DNA from: Azospirillum oleiclasticum
GTDB taxonomy: Bacteria > Pseudomonadota > Alphaproteobacteria > Azospirillales > Azospirillaceae
Reading direction: 5' to 3'
NCBI RefSeq assembly: GCF_013423485.1
Contig: NZ_JABFFR010000014.1
Coordinates: 90,930 to 154,929, forward strand
DNA length: 64,000 bases
Shown: piece after piece, positions 17,377-26,667 of the stretch
How the letters are laid out: the number at the start of each line of letters is the position of its first letter
How positions within the stretch are numbered: the stretch's first letter is position 1
Translations under genes and position numbers: made by a program
Notes under the pieces: model-generated
Database searches by the model: none
The model's input: the letters and a program-made list of their open reading frames with translations, nothing else
Told to the model about the DNA's origin: nothing

Positions 17377-18162
17377 ATGACCATTGTTCCCGCCGCCGCT
17401 CGGGTCAAGGCCCCGGCCAACCCGATCGTGGTCGTTCCGGCCCGCATGGCCTCCTCGCGCCTGCCCGGCAAGCCGTTGGCGGACATCCACGGCGTGCCGA
17501 TGATCGTGCATGTCTGGCGCCGCGCGATGGAGGCGGGTATCGGCCCGGTGGTGGTCGCGGTGGGCGAGCCGGAGATCGCCGTGGCGGTGGAGGCCGCCGG
17601 TGGTCGCGCCGTGCTGACCCGGCCGGACCACCCCTCCGGTTCCGACCGCATCTTCGAGGCGGTGAACCTGATCGACCCCGACCGCGCGCACGACGCGGTG
17701 GTGAACGTGCAGGGCGACCTGCCCACCATCGACCCGGCGCTGGTGCGCGTCGCCTTCGACACGCTGGCCGACCCCCTGGTGGACCTGTCCACCCTCGTCG
17801 TTCCCATCACGCGGGAGGGGGAGCGTACCGATCCCAACGTCGTCAAGGCGGTGGTCGAGCTGGCCCCCGGCGCCACGCGGGGGCGCGCGCTCTACTTCAC
17901 CCGTGCCACCGCGCCCTGGGGCGACGGGCCGCTGTTCCACCATGTCGGGCTCTACGCCTACCGCCGCGACGCGCTGGAGCGTTTCGTGTCGCTGCCGCCG
18001 GCGGCGCTGGAGCAGCGCGAACGGCTGGAGCAGCTCCGTGCGCTCGCCAACGGCATGCGCATCGACGCGGCCGTCGTTGACGCGGTTCCGCTCGGCGTCG
18101 ATACTCCGGCCGACCTTGAACGTGCCCGGATCGCCCTGGCGCCGTCCCCTTCCGCAGCCTGA
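17377..18162 (+). CDS. kdsB: 3-deoxy-manno-octulosonate cytidylyltransferase
   Basis: A 261-residue enzyme that activates KDO as CMP-KDO for lipopolysaccharide core synthesis. The nucleotide loop reads [17 protein letters not shown], followed by [15 protein letters not shown] and [19 protein letters not shown] lies 9 bases before the ATG. The gene starts a short operon with pheA, which follows after 16 bases. Length and motifs are typical. Confidence 0.94.
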   Translation: MTIVPAAARVKAPANPIVVVPARMASSRLPGKPLADIHGVPMIVHVWRRAMEAGIGPVVVAVGEPEIAVAVEAAGGRAVLTRPDHPSGSDRIFEAVNLIDPDRAHDAVVNVQGDLPTIDPALVRVAFDTLADPLVDLSTLVVPITREGERTDPNVVKAVVELAPGATRGRALYFTRATAPWGDGPLFHHVGLYAYRRDALERFVSLPPAALEQRERLEQLRALANGMRIDAAVVDAVPLGVDTPADLERARIALAPSPSAA

Positions 18163-18178
18163 AGAGACCCCGGCCGCC

Positions 18179-19042
18179 ATGTCCGCCAACACCATCGCCT
18201 TCCAGGGCCTGCCCGGGGCCTATTCCGACCTGTCCTGCCGCAGCGTCTTGCCAGAGATGACGACTCTGCCCTGCGCCTCCTTCGAGGACGCCTTCGCCGC
18301 GGTGCACGAGGGGCGGGCGCGGCTCGCCATGATCCCGGTGGAGAATTCGGTCGCCGGCCGCGTCGCCGACATCCACCACCTGCTGCCCGAAGGCGGGCTG
18401 CACATCGTGGGCGAGCATTTCCAGCGCGTGAACCACCAGCTCCTGGCGCCCAAGGGGGCGACGCTGGCGGGGCTGGAGACGGTGCGCAGCCACATCCAGG
18501 CGCTCAGTCAGTGCCGCAACGCCATACGCGCGCTGGGCATCCGCGCCATCACCCACGCCGACACCGCGGGTGCGGCAGCCGAGATCGCGAAGCTGGGTGA
18601 CCCGCGGCACGCCGCCATCGCCTCCTCGCTGGCCGCGGAGATCTACGGGCTCGACATCCTCAAGGCCGACGTCGAGGACGCCCAGCACAACACCACCCGC
18701 TTCGTGATCCTGGCGCGCGAGCCGAAGGTGCCGCCCGCCGGCTCCGGCCCGGTGGTGACCAGCTTCGTGTTCCGGGTGCGCAGCGTGCCGGCGGCGCTTT
18801 ACAAGGCGCTGGGCGGCTTCGCCACCAACGGCGTCAACATGACGAAGCTGGAGAGCTACATGCTCGGCGGCCGGTTCACCGCCGTGCAGTTCTACGCCGA
18901 CGTGGAAGGCCACCCCGACGAGCGGCCCCTGCGGCTGGCGCTTGAGGAGCTGGATTTCTTCGCCCGCGACGTGAAGATCCTCGGCGTCTACCCCGCCAAT
19001 CCCTTCCGCTTCAAGGAAGGCCAGATGGGTGGGGAGGACTAG
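18179..19042 (+). CDS. pheA: prephenate dehydratase
   Basis: A 287-residue enzyme converting prephenate to phenylpyruvate in phenylalanine synthesis. The catalytic domain carries IPVENSVAGRV and the DAQHNTTRFVIL signature with the essential TRF triplet. A C-terminal ACT domain (SFVFRVRSVPAALYKALGGF, then NMTKLESYMLGG) gives phenylalanine feedback. It is the stand-alone form without chorismate mutase, usual in alphaproteobacteria. It is co-transcribed with kdsB. Confidence 0.95.
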   Translation: MSANTIAFQGLPGAYSDLSCRSVLPEMTTLPCASFEDAFAAVHEGRARLAMIPVENSVAGRVADIHHLLPEGGLHIVGEHFQRVNHQLLAPKGATLAGLETVRSHIQALSQCRNAIRALGIRAITHADTAGAAAEIAKLGDPRHAAIASSLAAEIYGLDILKADVEDAQHNTTRFVILAREPKVPPAGSGPVVTSFVFRVRSVPAALYKALGGFATNGVNMTKLESYMLGGRFTAVQFYADVEGHPDERPLRLALEELDFFARDVKILGVYPANPFRFKEGQMGGED

Positions 19043-19143
19043 GACGTCTCCGCCGTCCGGGGGGCGTATACCTCTTATTCCCTAGGCCATGGACCGTCGG
19101 CTTCACGAACAATTAACGCGATCGGCCCACCATCGGGGGCAGT

Positions 19144-19171
19144 CGCGTTGATCCGTACGCGTTGATCCGTA
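19144..19171. repeat. perfect 14-bp tandem duplication
   Basis: CGCGTTGATCCGTA occurs twice with no gap, ending 10 bases before the start of the 67-residue gene. It may be a recent slippage duplication or a pair of protein-binding sites. Confidence 0.8.
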
Positions 19172-19181
19172 AGAGCGTTCC

Positions 19182-19385
19182 ATGACCGAGAAACCTGTGT
19201 GGACGCAGCAGACGTCCAAGCATTTCATCCTGCAGCGCGGTGACCGGAAGGTCTCGCTCCATTACGAGGATGCCGGGTTCCAGAGCTTCTGGGCCGTCTA
19301 TGACGGCGACCGTCTGGTCGACCGGGTTCCGGAATTCATGCAGGCCCGCGGCGTCGCCCTGCAGGCCACCGGGGCGCGGGCGTAA
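19182..19385 (+). CDS. small hypothetical protein
   Basis: A 67-residue soluble protein that I cannot name. It is rich in aromatic and charged residues (FILQRGDRKVSLHYEDAGFQ, then FWAVYDGDRLVDRVPEFM) and looks like a compact beta-alpha domain. Codon use matches the neighbours. There is no obvious Shine-Dalgarno; the 14-bp tandem repeat lies where it would be expected. It converges on algH with 61 bases between. Confidence 0.5.
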   Translation: MTEKPVWTQQTSKHFILQRGDRKVSLHYEDAGFQSFWAVYDGDRLVDRVPEFMQARGVALQATGARA

Positions 19386-19446
19386 GCCACGCCGGCCCAC
19401 ACGGTGGCGGCGGGCATCACCGACCCGCCCCACGCCGCCGGCCGGC

Positions 19447-20022
19447 TCAGGCGTGGCCGGCCTCCGCCGACAACATGGAGACGCTGACGCCCAGCTTGGC
19501 GATCGAGCGCTCCCACTTGCCGTCGAGCTCGGTGTCGAACAGCAGCCCTTCGTCGCAGGGCACGTTCAGCCAGCCGTTCGCCTGGATCTCGGCGTCGAGC
19601 TGACCCGGACCCCATCCGGCATAACCCAGCAGCAGGATGCAGTTCTTCGGGCCGCGCTCCTCCGCGATCGCCCGCAGGATGTCGATGGTCGCGGTCAGCG
19701 CCACGCCATCATCCACCACCAGCGTGCCGTCGCGCACGTAATCGGTGGTATGCAGGACGAACCCTCGCCCCGATTCCACGGGACCGCCATATTGCACCGG
19801 CATGTTGGTGGTGGCCGGCGGCATTTCCGTGCCGAGCTGGTCGAGCAGATCCTGGAAGGTGATTTGACCGAACAGCTTGTTGACCACCAATCCCATGGCG
19901 CCATCCTCATTATGAGCGCACATATAGATGACCGTGCGCTGAAAGCGCGGGTCGAGCAGGCTCGGCATGGCGATGAGGAGTTGCCCTGTGAGATACTCCG
20001 AAGACTTGGTGGCACGGGACAT
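19447..20022 (-). CDS. YqgE/AlgH family protein
   Basis: A 191-residue member of the conserved UPF0301 (YqgE/AlgH) family, whose biochemical role is unknown although Pseudomonas AlgH was linked to alginate regulation. Signatures: LTGQLLIAMPSLLDPRFQRT near the start, then GAMGLVVNKLFGQITF and LLLGYAGWGPGQLDAEI. It is divergent from the DsbD-family gene across 136 bases. Confidence 0.93.
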   Translation of the reverse strand: MSRATKSSEYLTGQLLIAMPSLLDPRFQRTVIYMCAHNEDGAMGLVVNKLFGQITFQDLLDQLGTEMPPATTNMPVQYGGPVESGRGFVLHTTDYVRDGTLVVDDGVALTATIDILRAIAEERGPKNCILLLGYAGWGPGQLDAEIQANGWLNVPCDEGLLFDTELDGKWERSIAKLGVSVSMLSAEAGHA

Positions 20023-20158
20023 GGGTGTTTATCCTTCGTGTCGAGGGCTTGCCGCCCACGGCCTCCTCGCCGGAGTGTGACAGCACCGGCCGAGGCTTGT
20101 CATCTAGAATAGCGGGGCGGAAAACCCGCCCGAACCACATATGAGAACAGCCGGCGCG

Positions 20159-22216
20159 ATGAAAAGGTTTGCATTCGGGGTGCTCGTCCTCCTCATCGCC
20201 GGAATGGCCGGTCGGGCCGAGGCGGCAGCCGGTCCGTGGGTGAAGGCCGGCCCGGTGGAGGCCCGCCTGGTCGCCGCCGTGGAGGGCACCGGAACGCTGG
20301 ACGCGATCCCAGCGGGGCTGGAATTGCGGCTCGATCCGGGGTGGAAGACCTACTGGCGCAGCCCCGGCGACGCCGGGTTGCCGCCCACTTTCGATTGGTC
20401 GGGGTCCGACAACCTCGACTCGGCCGTGCACCGCTACCCGGCCCCACACCGCTTCACCCTGCTCGGCATCGAGACGGTGGGGTACGACGCCGAGGTGCTG
20501 TTCCCCATCCGCGCGGTGCCGCGCCGGGCGGGAGAGCCGGTCACCCTCAAGGCGTCGGTCGATCTGCTCGTCTGCGCCGACATCTGCATCCCGCAGAAGG
20601 TCGCAGTCGGGCTGTCGCTGCCGGCCGGACCCGCCACGCCGGGGCCGGAGGCCAACGACATCGCGCGGGCCGAGGCCGCGGTGCCCGGCGACGGGCGCGC
20701 CTCGGGCCTGTCCATCACCGCGATCCGCAGCGCCAGCGGGGTGGTGGAGGTGGAGGCCACGGCGCGCGAGCCCTTCGTGTCGCCGGACGTCTTCATCGAG
20801 TCGGTTCCGCCGGTGGCCCTCGGCGCGCTTGAGGTCACCTACCTCGACGGCGACCGGCGGGCCATCCTGCGCCTGAAGGCCACGGATCCCGCCCCGGTCG
20901 ACCTTGCCGGCCGGACGGTCACCGCCACCATCGTGGACGGCGCGCGTTCGGTCGAGGTCCAGGTCCCGGTCGCCGCCGGAGCCACCGCGGCGGCCGACGG
21001 CCGCGGGCTGCTGGCGATGCTGGGGGTGGCGCTGCTGGGCGGGCTGATCCTCAACCTGATGCCCTGCGTGCTGCCGGTGCTCTCGCTGAAGCTGCTGTCG
21101 GTGGTGCGCCACGGGGACCGGCCGCCCGCCGCGGTGCGGGCCGGCTTCCTGGCGTCGGCCGCGGGCATCCTGGCGTCCTTCCTCGTGCTGGCCGCGGCGA
21201 TGATCGGGCTGAAGGCGGCGGGCGCCTCGGTCGGCTGGGGCATCCAGTTCCAGCAGCCGCTGTTCCTCGTCTTCATGGTGGTGCTGGTCACGCTGTTCGC
21301 CGCCAACCTGTGGGGCGTGTTCGAGGTGCCGCTGCCGCGCGCCGTCGCCGACCGGCTGGGCGGGCAGGAAGGGCAGGGGCTGGGCGGTCCGTTCGCCACC
21401 GGGGCCTTCGCCACGCTGCTCGCCACCCCCTGCTCGGCGCCGTTCCTGGGGACCGCGGTCGGCTTCGCCCTGTCGCGCGGAGCGTTCGAGATCCTGGCCG
21501 TCTTCGCGGCGCTGGGTGTGGGGCTGGCGCTGCCCTACCTGCTGGTCGCGGCCGTGCCAGGGCTGGCCCGGCTGCTGCCCCGTCCCGGCCGCTGGATGGC
21601 GGCCCTGCGCCGGGTCCTGGGGGCGGCGCTGGCGCTGACCGCGGCGTGGCTGCTGTCGGTAATGGCGGTGCAGGTGGGGACGGAGACGGCGGCGCTGGTC
21701 GCCGGGCTGATGGTGGCGCTGGTGCTGGCCCTGTGGCTCGGCCGGCGGCTGGGGGAGGGGATGCGCTGGGCCGGGGCCGGAACGGCGGCGGCGCTGGCGC
21801 TGGTCGCCTTCGGCGTGCCGATGGTCTTCCAGCCCGCCGCCGACGCGGCCCCCACCGAATCCGCCACACGCTGGGTTCCCTTCGACGAATCCGCCATCGG
21901 CAGGGAGGTGGCGGCGGGCCGCGTCGTGCTTGTGGACGTGACGGCGGAGTGGTGCATCACTTGCCTCGCCAACAAGAAGCTGGTGATCAGCCGCGGCGAG
22001 GTGGCGCGCCGGCTGGACGACCCGGCGGCCGGCATCGTCGCCATGCGGGCGGACTGGACGCGGCCCGACGAGCGGATCGCCCAGTACCTCGCCGTGCACG
22101 GGCGTTACGGCATTCCCTTCAACATTGTCTACGGCCCCTCCGCCCCCGCCGGCATCCCGTTGCCGGAACTGCTGAGCGAGGCGGCCGTGCTGGAGGCCCT
22201 GGAGCGGGCGCGCTGA
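20159..22216 (+). CDS. DsbD/ScsB-type thiol:disulfide interchange protein
   Basis: A 685-residue membrane protein that moves electrons from cytoplasmic thioredoxin to periplasmic targets. The second ATG is chosen because it opens a good signal peptide (KRFAFGVLVLLIAGMAGRA). The periplasmic alpha domain has LVCADICIPQK; the eight-helix core carries the two redox cysteines in LMPCVLPV and ATPCSAPF; the C-terminal thioredoxin-like domain has AEWCITCLANK. The alpha domain is large and the overall form is closer to ScsB than E. coli DsbD. A peroxiredoxin follows after 109 bases, which suggests a peroxide- or copper-stress link. Confidence 0.85.
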   Translation: MKRFAFGVLVLLIAGMAGRAEAAAGPWVKAGPVEARLVAAVEGTGTLDAIPAGLELRLDPGWKTYWRSPGDAGLPPTFDWSGSDNLDSAVHRYPAPHRFTLLGIETVGYDAEVLFPIRAVPRRAGEPVTLKASVDLLVCADICIPQKVAVGLSLPAGPATPGPEANDIARAEAAVPGDGRASGLSITAIRSASGVVEVEATAREPFVSPDVFIESVPPVALGALEVTYLDGDRRAILRLKATDPAPVDLAGRTVTATIVDGARSVEVQVPVAAGATAAADGRGLLAMLGVALLGGLILNLMPCVLPVLSLKLLSVVRHGDRPPAAVRAGFLASAAGILASFLVLAAAMIGLKAAGASVGWGIQFQQPLFLVFMVVLVTLFAANLWGVFEVPLPRAVADRLGGQEGQGLGGPFATGAFATLLATPCSAPFLGTAVGFALSRGAFEILAVFAALGVGLALPYLLVAAVPGLARLLPRPGRWMAALRRVLGAALALTAAWLLSVMAVQVGTETAALVAGLMVALVLALWLGRRLGEGMRWAGAGTAAALALVAFGVPMVFQPAADAAPTESATRWVPFDESAIGREVAAGRVVLVDVTAEWCITCLANKKLVISRGEVARRLDDPAAGIVAMRADWTRPDERIAQYLAVHGRYGIPFNIVYGPSAPAGIPLPELLSEAAVLEALERAR

Positions 22217-22325
22217 CGGGCGGGCGAGGGGCGGGCGAGCGGGCCGTGGGCGTGACAAGCTTGCCGCCCGCGGCGCGCCCGGCTAGAACGGAGCCGGTTC
22301 GATCACAACCCCCCGGGAGGGAAAC

Positions 22326-22808
22326 ATGGCCATCCAGGTCGGCGACACGATTCCGTCCGTCAAGCTGAAGCACCTGACCGACAACGGCATGCAGGAGGTC
22401 GACACGGCCGACCTGTTCAAAGGCAAGAAGGTCGTCCTGTTCTCCGTTCCCGGCGCCTTCACGCCGACCTGCTCCGCCAAGCACCTGCCGGGCTTTGTCG
22501 AGCAGGCCGAGGCCCTGAAGGCCAAGGGTGTCGAGGAGATCGTCTGCACCGCCGTCAACGACCCGTTCGTCATGCGCGCCTGGGGCGAGAAGCACAATGT
22601 GGCCGGCAAGGTGTTCATGCTGCCGGACGGCAACGCCGCCCTCGCCACCGCGCTCGGCCTGACCATGGACGCCTCGGGCCACGGCCTGGGCACCCGCGGC
22701 CAGCGCTTCGCCATCGTCGTGGATGACGGCAAGGTCACCCACGTCGCCGTCGAGAAGCCCGGCCAGTTCGAGGTCTCCTCGGCCGAAGCGGTGATCGCGG
22801 CGGTCTGA
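22326..22808 (+). CDS. peroxiredoxin, Prx5 type
   Basis: A 160-residue thiol peroxidase reducing hydrogen peroxide and organic peroxides. The peroxidatic cysteine is C49 in VPGAFTPTCSAKH, and C74 in EEIVCTAVND is the likely second cysteine. No glutaredoxin domain is fused. GGGAGGG lies 6 bases before the ATG. Downstream is a hairpin shared with the convergent rnhA. Confidence 0.94.
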   Translation: MAIQVGDTIPSVKLKHLTDNGMQEVDTADLFKGKKVVLFSVPGAFTPTCSAKHLPGFVEQAEALKAKGVEEIVCTAVNDPFVMRAWGEKHNVAGKVFMLPDGNAALATALGLTMDASGHGLGTRGQRFAIVVDDGKVTHVAVEKPGQFEVSSAEAVIAAV

Positions 22809-22816
22809 GCGAAAAA

Positions 22817-22844
22817 GGGTGCCGGGCCGTATGGCCGGGCACCC
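22817..22844. terminator. bidirectional terminator hairpin
   Basis: GGGTGCCGGGCC and GGCCGGGCACCC form a 12-base stem with one mismatch and a 4-base loop, with an AAAAA run on the left that gives T5 for minus-strand transcripts. It separates the peroxiredoxin gene from convergent rnhA. Confidence 0.75.
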
Positions 22845-22846
22845 CC

Positions 22847-23326
22847 TCACTTCCGCCGCGCCTCCTCCAGACCCTGGCGGGCGAGCGCGTCGGCGCGTTC
22901 GTTCTCGGGGTGGCCGGCGTGGCCGCGCACCCAGTGGAACTCGATGGCATGACGCTGGCGGGCCTCGTCCAGCCGCTGCCACAGGTCCATGTTCTTGACC
23001 GGCTTCTTGTCGGCGGTCTTCCAGCCCTTGGCCTTCCAGCCGTGGATCCACTGGGTGATACCGTTCTTCACATACTCGCTGTCGGTGTAGAGCCGCACGG
23101 TCACCGGCCGCTTCAGCGCCTCCAACGCCATGATGGCGGCGGTCAGCTCCATGCGGTTGTTGGTGGTGGCGGGCTCGCCGCCGCACAGCTCCTTCTCCAC
23201 CCCGCCGAAGCGCAGGATGGCGCCCCAGCCGCCGGGACCGGGGTTGCCGCTGCACGCACCGTCGGTGAAGATGTCGACCGCCTTCGGCGCGTCGTTTTGC
23301 GGGGCGTCGGGTGCCGGTTCGTCCAT
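22847..23326 (-). CDS. rnhA: ribonuclease HI
   Basis: A 159-residue enzyme that cuts RNA in RNA-DNA hybrids. Catalytic acids fit D22 ([14 protein letters not shown]), E60 (NNRMELTAA), D82 (LYTDSEYV) and D146 (NERADALA). The start is 4 bases after the thrB stop, so rnhA is translated as the second gene of a thrB-rnhA pair. Confidence 0.96.
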   Translation of the reverse strand: MDEPAPDAPQNDAPKAVDIFTDGACSGNPGPGGWGAILRFGGVEKELCGGEPATTNNRMELTAAIMALEALKRPVTVRLYTDSEYVKNGITQWIHGWKAKGWKTADKKPVKNMDLWQRLDEARQRHAIEFHWVRGHAGHPENERADALARQGLEEARRK

Positions 23327-23330
23327 TCCC

Positions 23331-24302
23331 TCAGCCCTCCATGTCCAGGCCATAGTCGCCGGGGCCGCGCACGCCCTGGTGGAAGCGCAGCTTGCGCCGA
23401 TATTCCAGCGGGTCCTTGGGCCGCACGAAAGCGCCCTCCGGGTGGTTCAGCCAGTCGTAGAGCCGGGTCAGCAGGAAGCGGATGGCGCTGCCGCGGCAGA
23501 GCAGGGGCAGGGCCGCGACCTCGCGCGCCGACAGCGGGCGGACCTTGCGGTAGCCGGTCAGCATGGCCCGCGCCTTGGTGGCGTTGAAGGCGCCGTCGGC
23601 CTCGAAGCACCAGGCGTTCAGCCCGATGGCGAGGTCGTAGGCCAGCGCATCGTTGCAGGCGAAGTAGAAATCGATCAGCCCCGTCAGCTCCTCCCCGCGG
23701 AAGAAGACGTTGTCGGGGAACAGGTCGGCGTGGATGACGCCGGCGGGCAGGTCGGCCGGCCAGCGCGGGCCGAGATGCTCCAGCTCCGCCCCCAGCTCCG
23801 CCGACAGGCCGGGCCGCACCTCGTCCGCGCGGTGACGGCATTTGGCGTAGAGCTCCCGCCACCCGGCGAGGCCCAGCGCGTTCGGCCGCGTGAGGGTGAA
23901 ATCCGCCGCGGCGAGATGCACCCGCGCCAGCGCCGCGCCGACCTCCGCGCAGTGGACGGGCTGCGCGCGGCGCGGCCACTGGCCGGACAGGAAGGTGACG
24001 ATGACAGCCGGCCGGCCGCACAGCTCCCGCAGAGCCACTCCGTCGCGCGCCGCCACCGGCAGCGGGCAGGCGATGCCGCGGGTGGACAGATGCTCCAGCA
24101 GACCCAGGAAGAACGGCAGATCCTCCCGCTTCGTCCGCTTCTCGTAAAGCGTCAGGATGTGGGGGCCACGCTCCGTGACCAGCAGGAAGTTGGAATTCTC
24201 GACCCCTTCCGCGATCCCCTTGCAGGACAGTACGGAGCCCAGATCATAATCGGCGACGAAGGCATCGAGATCCTCGTCGGTCACTTCGGTGTAGACGGCC
24301 AT
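23331..24302 (-). CDS. thrB: homoserine kinase, aminoglycoside-kinase type
   Basis: A 323-residue enzyme phosphorylating homoserine in threonine synthesis. This is the alphaproteobacterial type with an aminoglycoside-phosphotransferase fold, unrelated to the GHMP type. The catalytic loop reads [13 protein letters not shown] and the metal site [11 protein letters not shown]. The opening [21 protein letters not shown] is characteristic. It is followed immediately by rnhA, and ispH is close by on the same strand, a conserved cluster. Confidence 0.94.
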   Translation of the reverse strand: MAVYTEVTDEDLDAFVADYDLGSVLSCKGIAEGVENSNFLLVTERGPHILTLYEKRTKREDLPFFLGLLEHLSTRGIACPLPVAARDGVALRELCGRPAVIVTFLSGQWPRRAQPVHCAEVGAALARVHLAAADFTLTRPNALGLAGWRELYAKCRHRADEVRPGLSAELGAELEHLGPRWPADLPAGVIHADLFPDNVFFRGEELTGLIDFYFACNDALAYDLAIGLNAWCFEADGAFNATKARAMLTGYRKVRPLSAREVAALPLLCRGSAIRFLLTRLYDWLNHPEGAFVRPKDPLEYRRKLRFHQGVRGPGDYGLDMEG

Positions 24303-24383
24303 GGGCGAAGCGCTACCGGGATTCCCCGTCCCGGTCAACGCCGGGCTTGCCCGGCGGGTGCGGGGGCGTGCATCAATGGCCGC

Positions 24384-24617
24384 ATGCGCACGGCCATCCC
24401 GATCCTCCTCGTGCTGCCGGCCCTCCTGGCCGGCTGCGGCCTCGACTTCAGCCACGCGCGGGAGGACGCGAACGCCTGCATCGCGCGCGGGTTGACGCCC
24501 GGCACCCACGAGTTCGCGGCCTGCCGCACCGGACTGGAAAAGGGCCGCCGCGAGCGTGCGCCGGCGCCGACCGGGCAGGAGGCGATCCCGTTGCTGTTCA
24601 ACAACCGGTCGGGGTGA
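24384..24617 (+). CDS. small lipoprotein
   Basis: A 77-residue predicted lipoprotein. The signal peptide [18 protein letters not shown] carries the lipobox LAGC with Cys18. The mature part has two more cysteines (NACIARG and FAACRTG) spaced 16 apart that could pair, and an RRERAPAP linker. No family name is recognised. It is divergent from thrB across 81 bases. Confidence 0.6.
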   Translation: MRTAIPILLVLPALLAGCGLDFSHAREDANACIARGLTPGTHEFAACRTGLEKGRRERAPAPTGQEAIPLLFNNRSG

Positions 24618-24893
24618 CCGGCCGCCGGTCAACGCGACGGGCGGTCGCAGGAGAAATCATCCACAATCGGCTGGACGACTGTGTTGACTTTTTGAAACAG
24701 TCGTGTGTCCGCCCGATGCACCGACGCAACCAGCAAAAACCAACAAACATGCGGTTTCGAAGGATCCGGCTTGCCGCACAAAAAATGGGCAAAGCCGCAA
24801 AAACGTCATGGAACAGGCGCTTTACGCCGGGAATCCTGCGGATTCGCCCACCGACTTATCCACAGGAAATGGGGGTATCTCGGCAGCGCCGCC
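24618..24893. other. AT-rich gap with DnaA-box-like sites and an inverted repeat
   Basis: A 276-base gap, clearly richer in A and T than its surroundings. It holds a perfect TTATCCACA at 24856-24864, a one-mismatch TCATCCACA at 24657-24665, an 8-base inverted repeat (ACGACTGT at 24675 and ACAGTCGT at 24697), a short GACCGGC/GCCGGTC hairpin at its left edge and runs of A. No gene of plausible quality was found. It could carry a promoter, an operator or a minor DnaA-binding site. Confidence 0.5.
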
Positions 24894-25865
24894 TCACGCG
24901 GTCACCGCCGGCCCCTCCGCCGCCTCGACCAGCGCCTTGGGCAGCTTGAAGACGATGCTCTCCTGCGCGGTGGTTACCGTCTCCAGCGTGACGTCGAAGC
25001 GGCTGCGGATGGCGTCCACCACCTCCTCCACCAGCACTTCCGGGGCCGACGCGCCGGCGGTGATGCCCAGCGTGCGCACGCCCTCCAGCCAGGCCCAGTC
25101 GATCTCTGCCGCACGCTGGACCAGCCAGGCGCGCCCGCAGCCGCTGGTCTTCGCCACCTCGACCAGCCGCTTGGAGTTGGAGGAGTTGGGCGCGCCCAGC
25201 ACCAGCAGCGCCTCGATGCGGTGGGCGATGCTCTTCACCGCCTGCTGGCGGTTGGTGGTGGCGTAGCAGATGTCCTCCTTCTTCGGGCCGGAGATGGAGG
25301 GGAAACGGGCCTGCAACGCCGCCACGATCCCCGCCGTCTCGTCGATCGACAGGGTGGTCTGGGTGGCGTAGGCGAGGTTGCCGGTGTCGGTGAGGTCGAG
25401 CCGGGCCACGTCCTCCTCCGTCTCCACCAGCACGACGGCATCCTCGGGAAGCTGGCCCATGGTGCCGACCACCTCCGGATGGCCGGCGTGGCCGATCAGG
25501 ACGATGCGCTTGCCCTCCTCGAAATGTCGTTCCACCTCGCGGTGGACCTTGCTGACCAGCGGGCAGGTGGCGTCGAGGTAGAACAGACCGCGGCGGTCGG
25601 CCTCTGCCGGCACCTGCTTGGGCACGCCATGGGCGGAGAAGACCACCGGACGGCCGTCCGGCACCTCGTGCAGCTCGTCCACGAAGACCGCACCCTTGGC
25701 CTCCAGCGTCTCGACCACGAATCGGTTGTGGACGATCTCGTGCCGGACGAAGACCGGGGCGCCGTAGCGCTCCAGCGCCGTCTCCACGATCTGGATCGCG
25801 CGGTCGACGCCGGCGCAGAAACCGCGCGGTGCGGCGAGCAGGATGGTCAGTGGCGCTCTGGTCAT
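24894..25865 (-). CDS. ispH: 4-hydroxy-3-methylbut-2-enyl diphosphate reductase
   Basis: A 323-residue iron-sulfur enzyme giving IPP and DMAPP in the last step of the MEP isoprenoid pathway. The three cluster cysteines are C17 ([12 protein letters not shown]), C101 ([11 protein letters not shown]) and C200 ([11 protein letters not shown]). [14 protein letters not shown] and [11 protein letters not shown] are further hallmarks. It supplies precursors for the squalene genes near 5 kb. It lies upstream of thrB-rnhA on the same strand but is separated by the AT-rich gap and a lipoprotein gene. Confidence 0.96.
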   Translation of the reverse strand: MTRAPLTILLAAPRGFCAGVDRAIQIVETALERYGAPVFVRHEIVHNRFVVETLEAKGAVFVDELHEVPDGRPVVFSAHGVPKQVPAEADRRGLFYLDATCPLVSKVHREVERHFEEGKRIVLIGHAGHPEVVGTMGQLPEDAVVLVETEEDVARLDLTDTGNLAYATQTTLSIDETAGIVAALQARFPSISGPKKEDICYATTNRQQAVKSIAHRIEALLVLGAPNSSNSKRLVEVAKTSGCGRAWLVQRAAEIDWAWLEGVRTLGITAGASAPEVLVEEVVDAIRSRFDVTLETVTTAQESIVFKLPKALVEAAEGPAVTA

Positions 25866-25981
25866 GCCGTATCCCGTTTCTCAGGCTCTCGCGGACGCAT
25901 GCTGCGGTGCGGCTTGTGCCGGCCCCGCCGCTTCTCTACAGTCGCGGCCGGACGCAACGAAAACGACACCAGGCAACGCGC

Positions 25982-26566
25982 ATGCTCCGCCGTTCGCACC
26001 CCTATATAGGAACCTTCGCCCGCGCTTGTCTGCCGCTTTCGGCCCTTGTGGGGCTGGGCGGCTGCGGCAGCATGGGGCTGTCGGCACCGACCCCGACCGA
26101 ACTGGCGCTGGCTTGCCCGAAGGTCGCCATCGTCCGCGATCTCCAGACCGTGACCCAGTTCCGGCCCGGGGCCGGGCGCGATCTGACCGACGTGGAGTCC
26201 CGCGCCGCCCTGGTGGACTACGCCGGCAACTGCGAATACGGCAGCGACGGCGTGACCGTCAACGTCAACCTGTTCCTGGTCGCCGAGCGCGGTCCGGCCC
26301 TGCAGGGCAGCCAAGCCAAGTACACCTATTTCGTCGCCATGTCCAAGCCGGGCCAGGACCAGCCGGCGATCAAGACCGCCTTCGACACCACGGTGGACTT
26401 CCCGGCGGGCAAGAACCGCGCCGGCAACCGGGAGGAGCTGAACCCGAGGATCCCCCTGCCCAAGGACGTGAACGCCAAGGACTGGGCCATCTTCATCGGC
26501 TTCCAGTTGACCCCGGAACAATTGGAATACAACCGGAAGCAACTGGAGCAGCCGGTTGTGAAGTAG
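25982..26566 (+). CDS. lipoprotein of unknown function
   Basis: A 194-residue predicted lipoprotein. A basic N-terminus (LRRSHPYIGTFARA) leads to a hydrophobic stretch and the lipobox GLGGC. The mature part contains LACPKVAIVRDLQTVTQFRP, a beta-rich middle with VTVNVNLFLVAERGP, and a charged C-terminus ending QLEQPVVK. Alphaproteobacterial lipoproteins of this form are common but uncharacterised. It is divergent from ispH and ends about 100 bases ahead of the glycine riboswitch. Confidence 0.7.
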   Translation: MLRRSHPYIGTFARACLPLSALVGLGGCGSMGLSAPTPTELALACPKVAIVRDLQTVTQFRPGAGRDLTDVESRAALVDYAGNCEYGSDGVTVNVNLFLVAERGPALQGSQAKYTYFVAMSKPGQDQPAIKTAFDTTVDFPAGKNRAGNREELNPRIPLPKDVNAKDWAIFIGFQLTPEQLEYNRKQLEQPVVK

Positions 26567-26617
26567 TGCGGCTGTATGGAGCGGGGCAACTTTTCCGAAG
26601 GGTGGTCCACGCATCCG

Positions 26618-26645
26618 TTGACAAACCCGCCCGGCCGGGTAGGTT
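26618..26645 (+). promoter_or_regulatory. candidate promoter of the gcv operon
   Basis: A perfect TTGACA and TAGGTT with a 16-base spacer, ending about 25 bases before the riboswitch. Position and sequence fit a sigma-70 promoter. Confidence 0.5.
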
Positions 26646-26667
26646 AGGCCGCATACGCCGATCATCC

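Noticed and set aside
19910..22258. 782-codon antisense open frame across the DsbD-family gene
   Set aside because: It is a shadow of the forward gene: low-complexity, glutamine/arginine-rich and no motif.
24618..24893. Calling this the chromosomal origin
   Set aside because: Only one perfect and one near DnaA box; no dnaA, hemE, parA or gidA genes are adjacent. Kept only as a candidate binding region.
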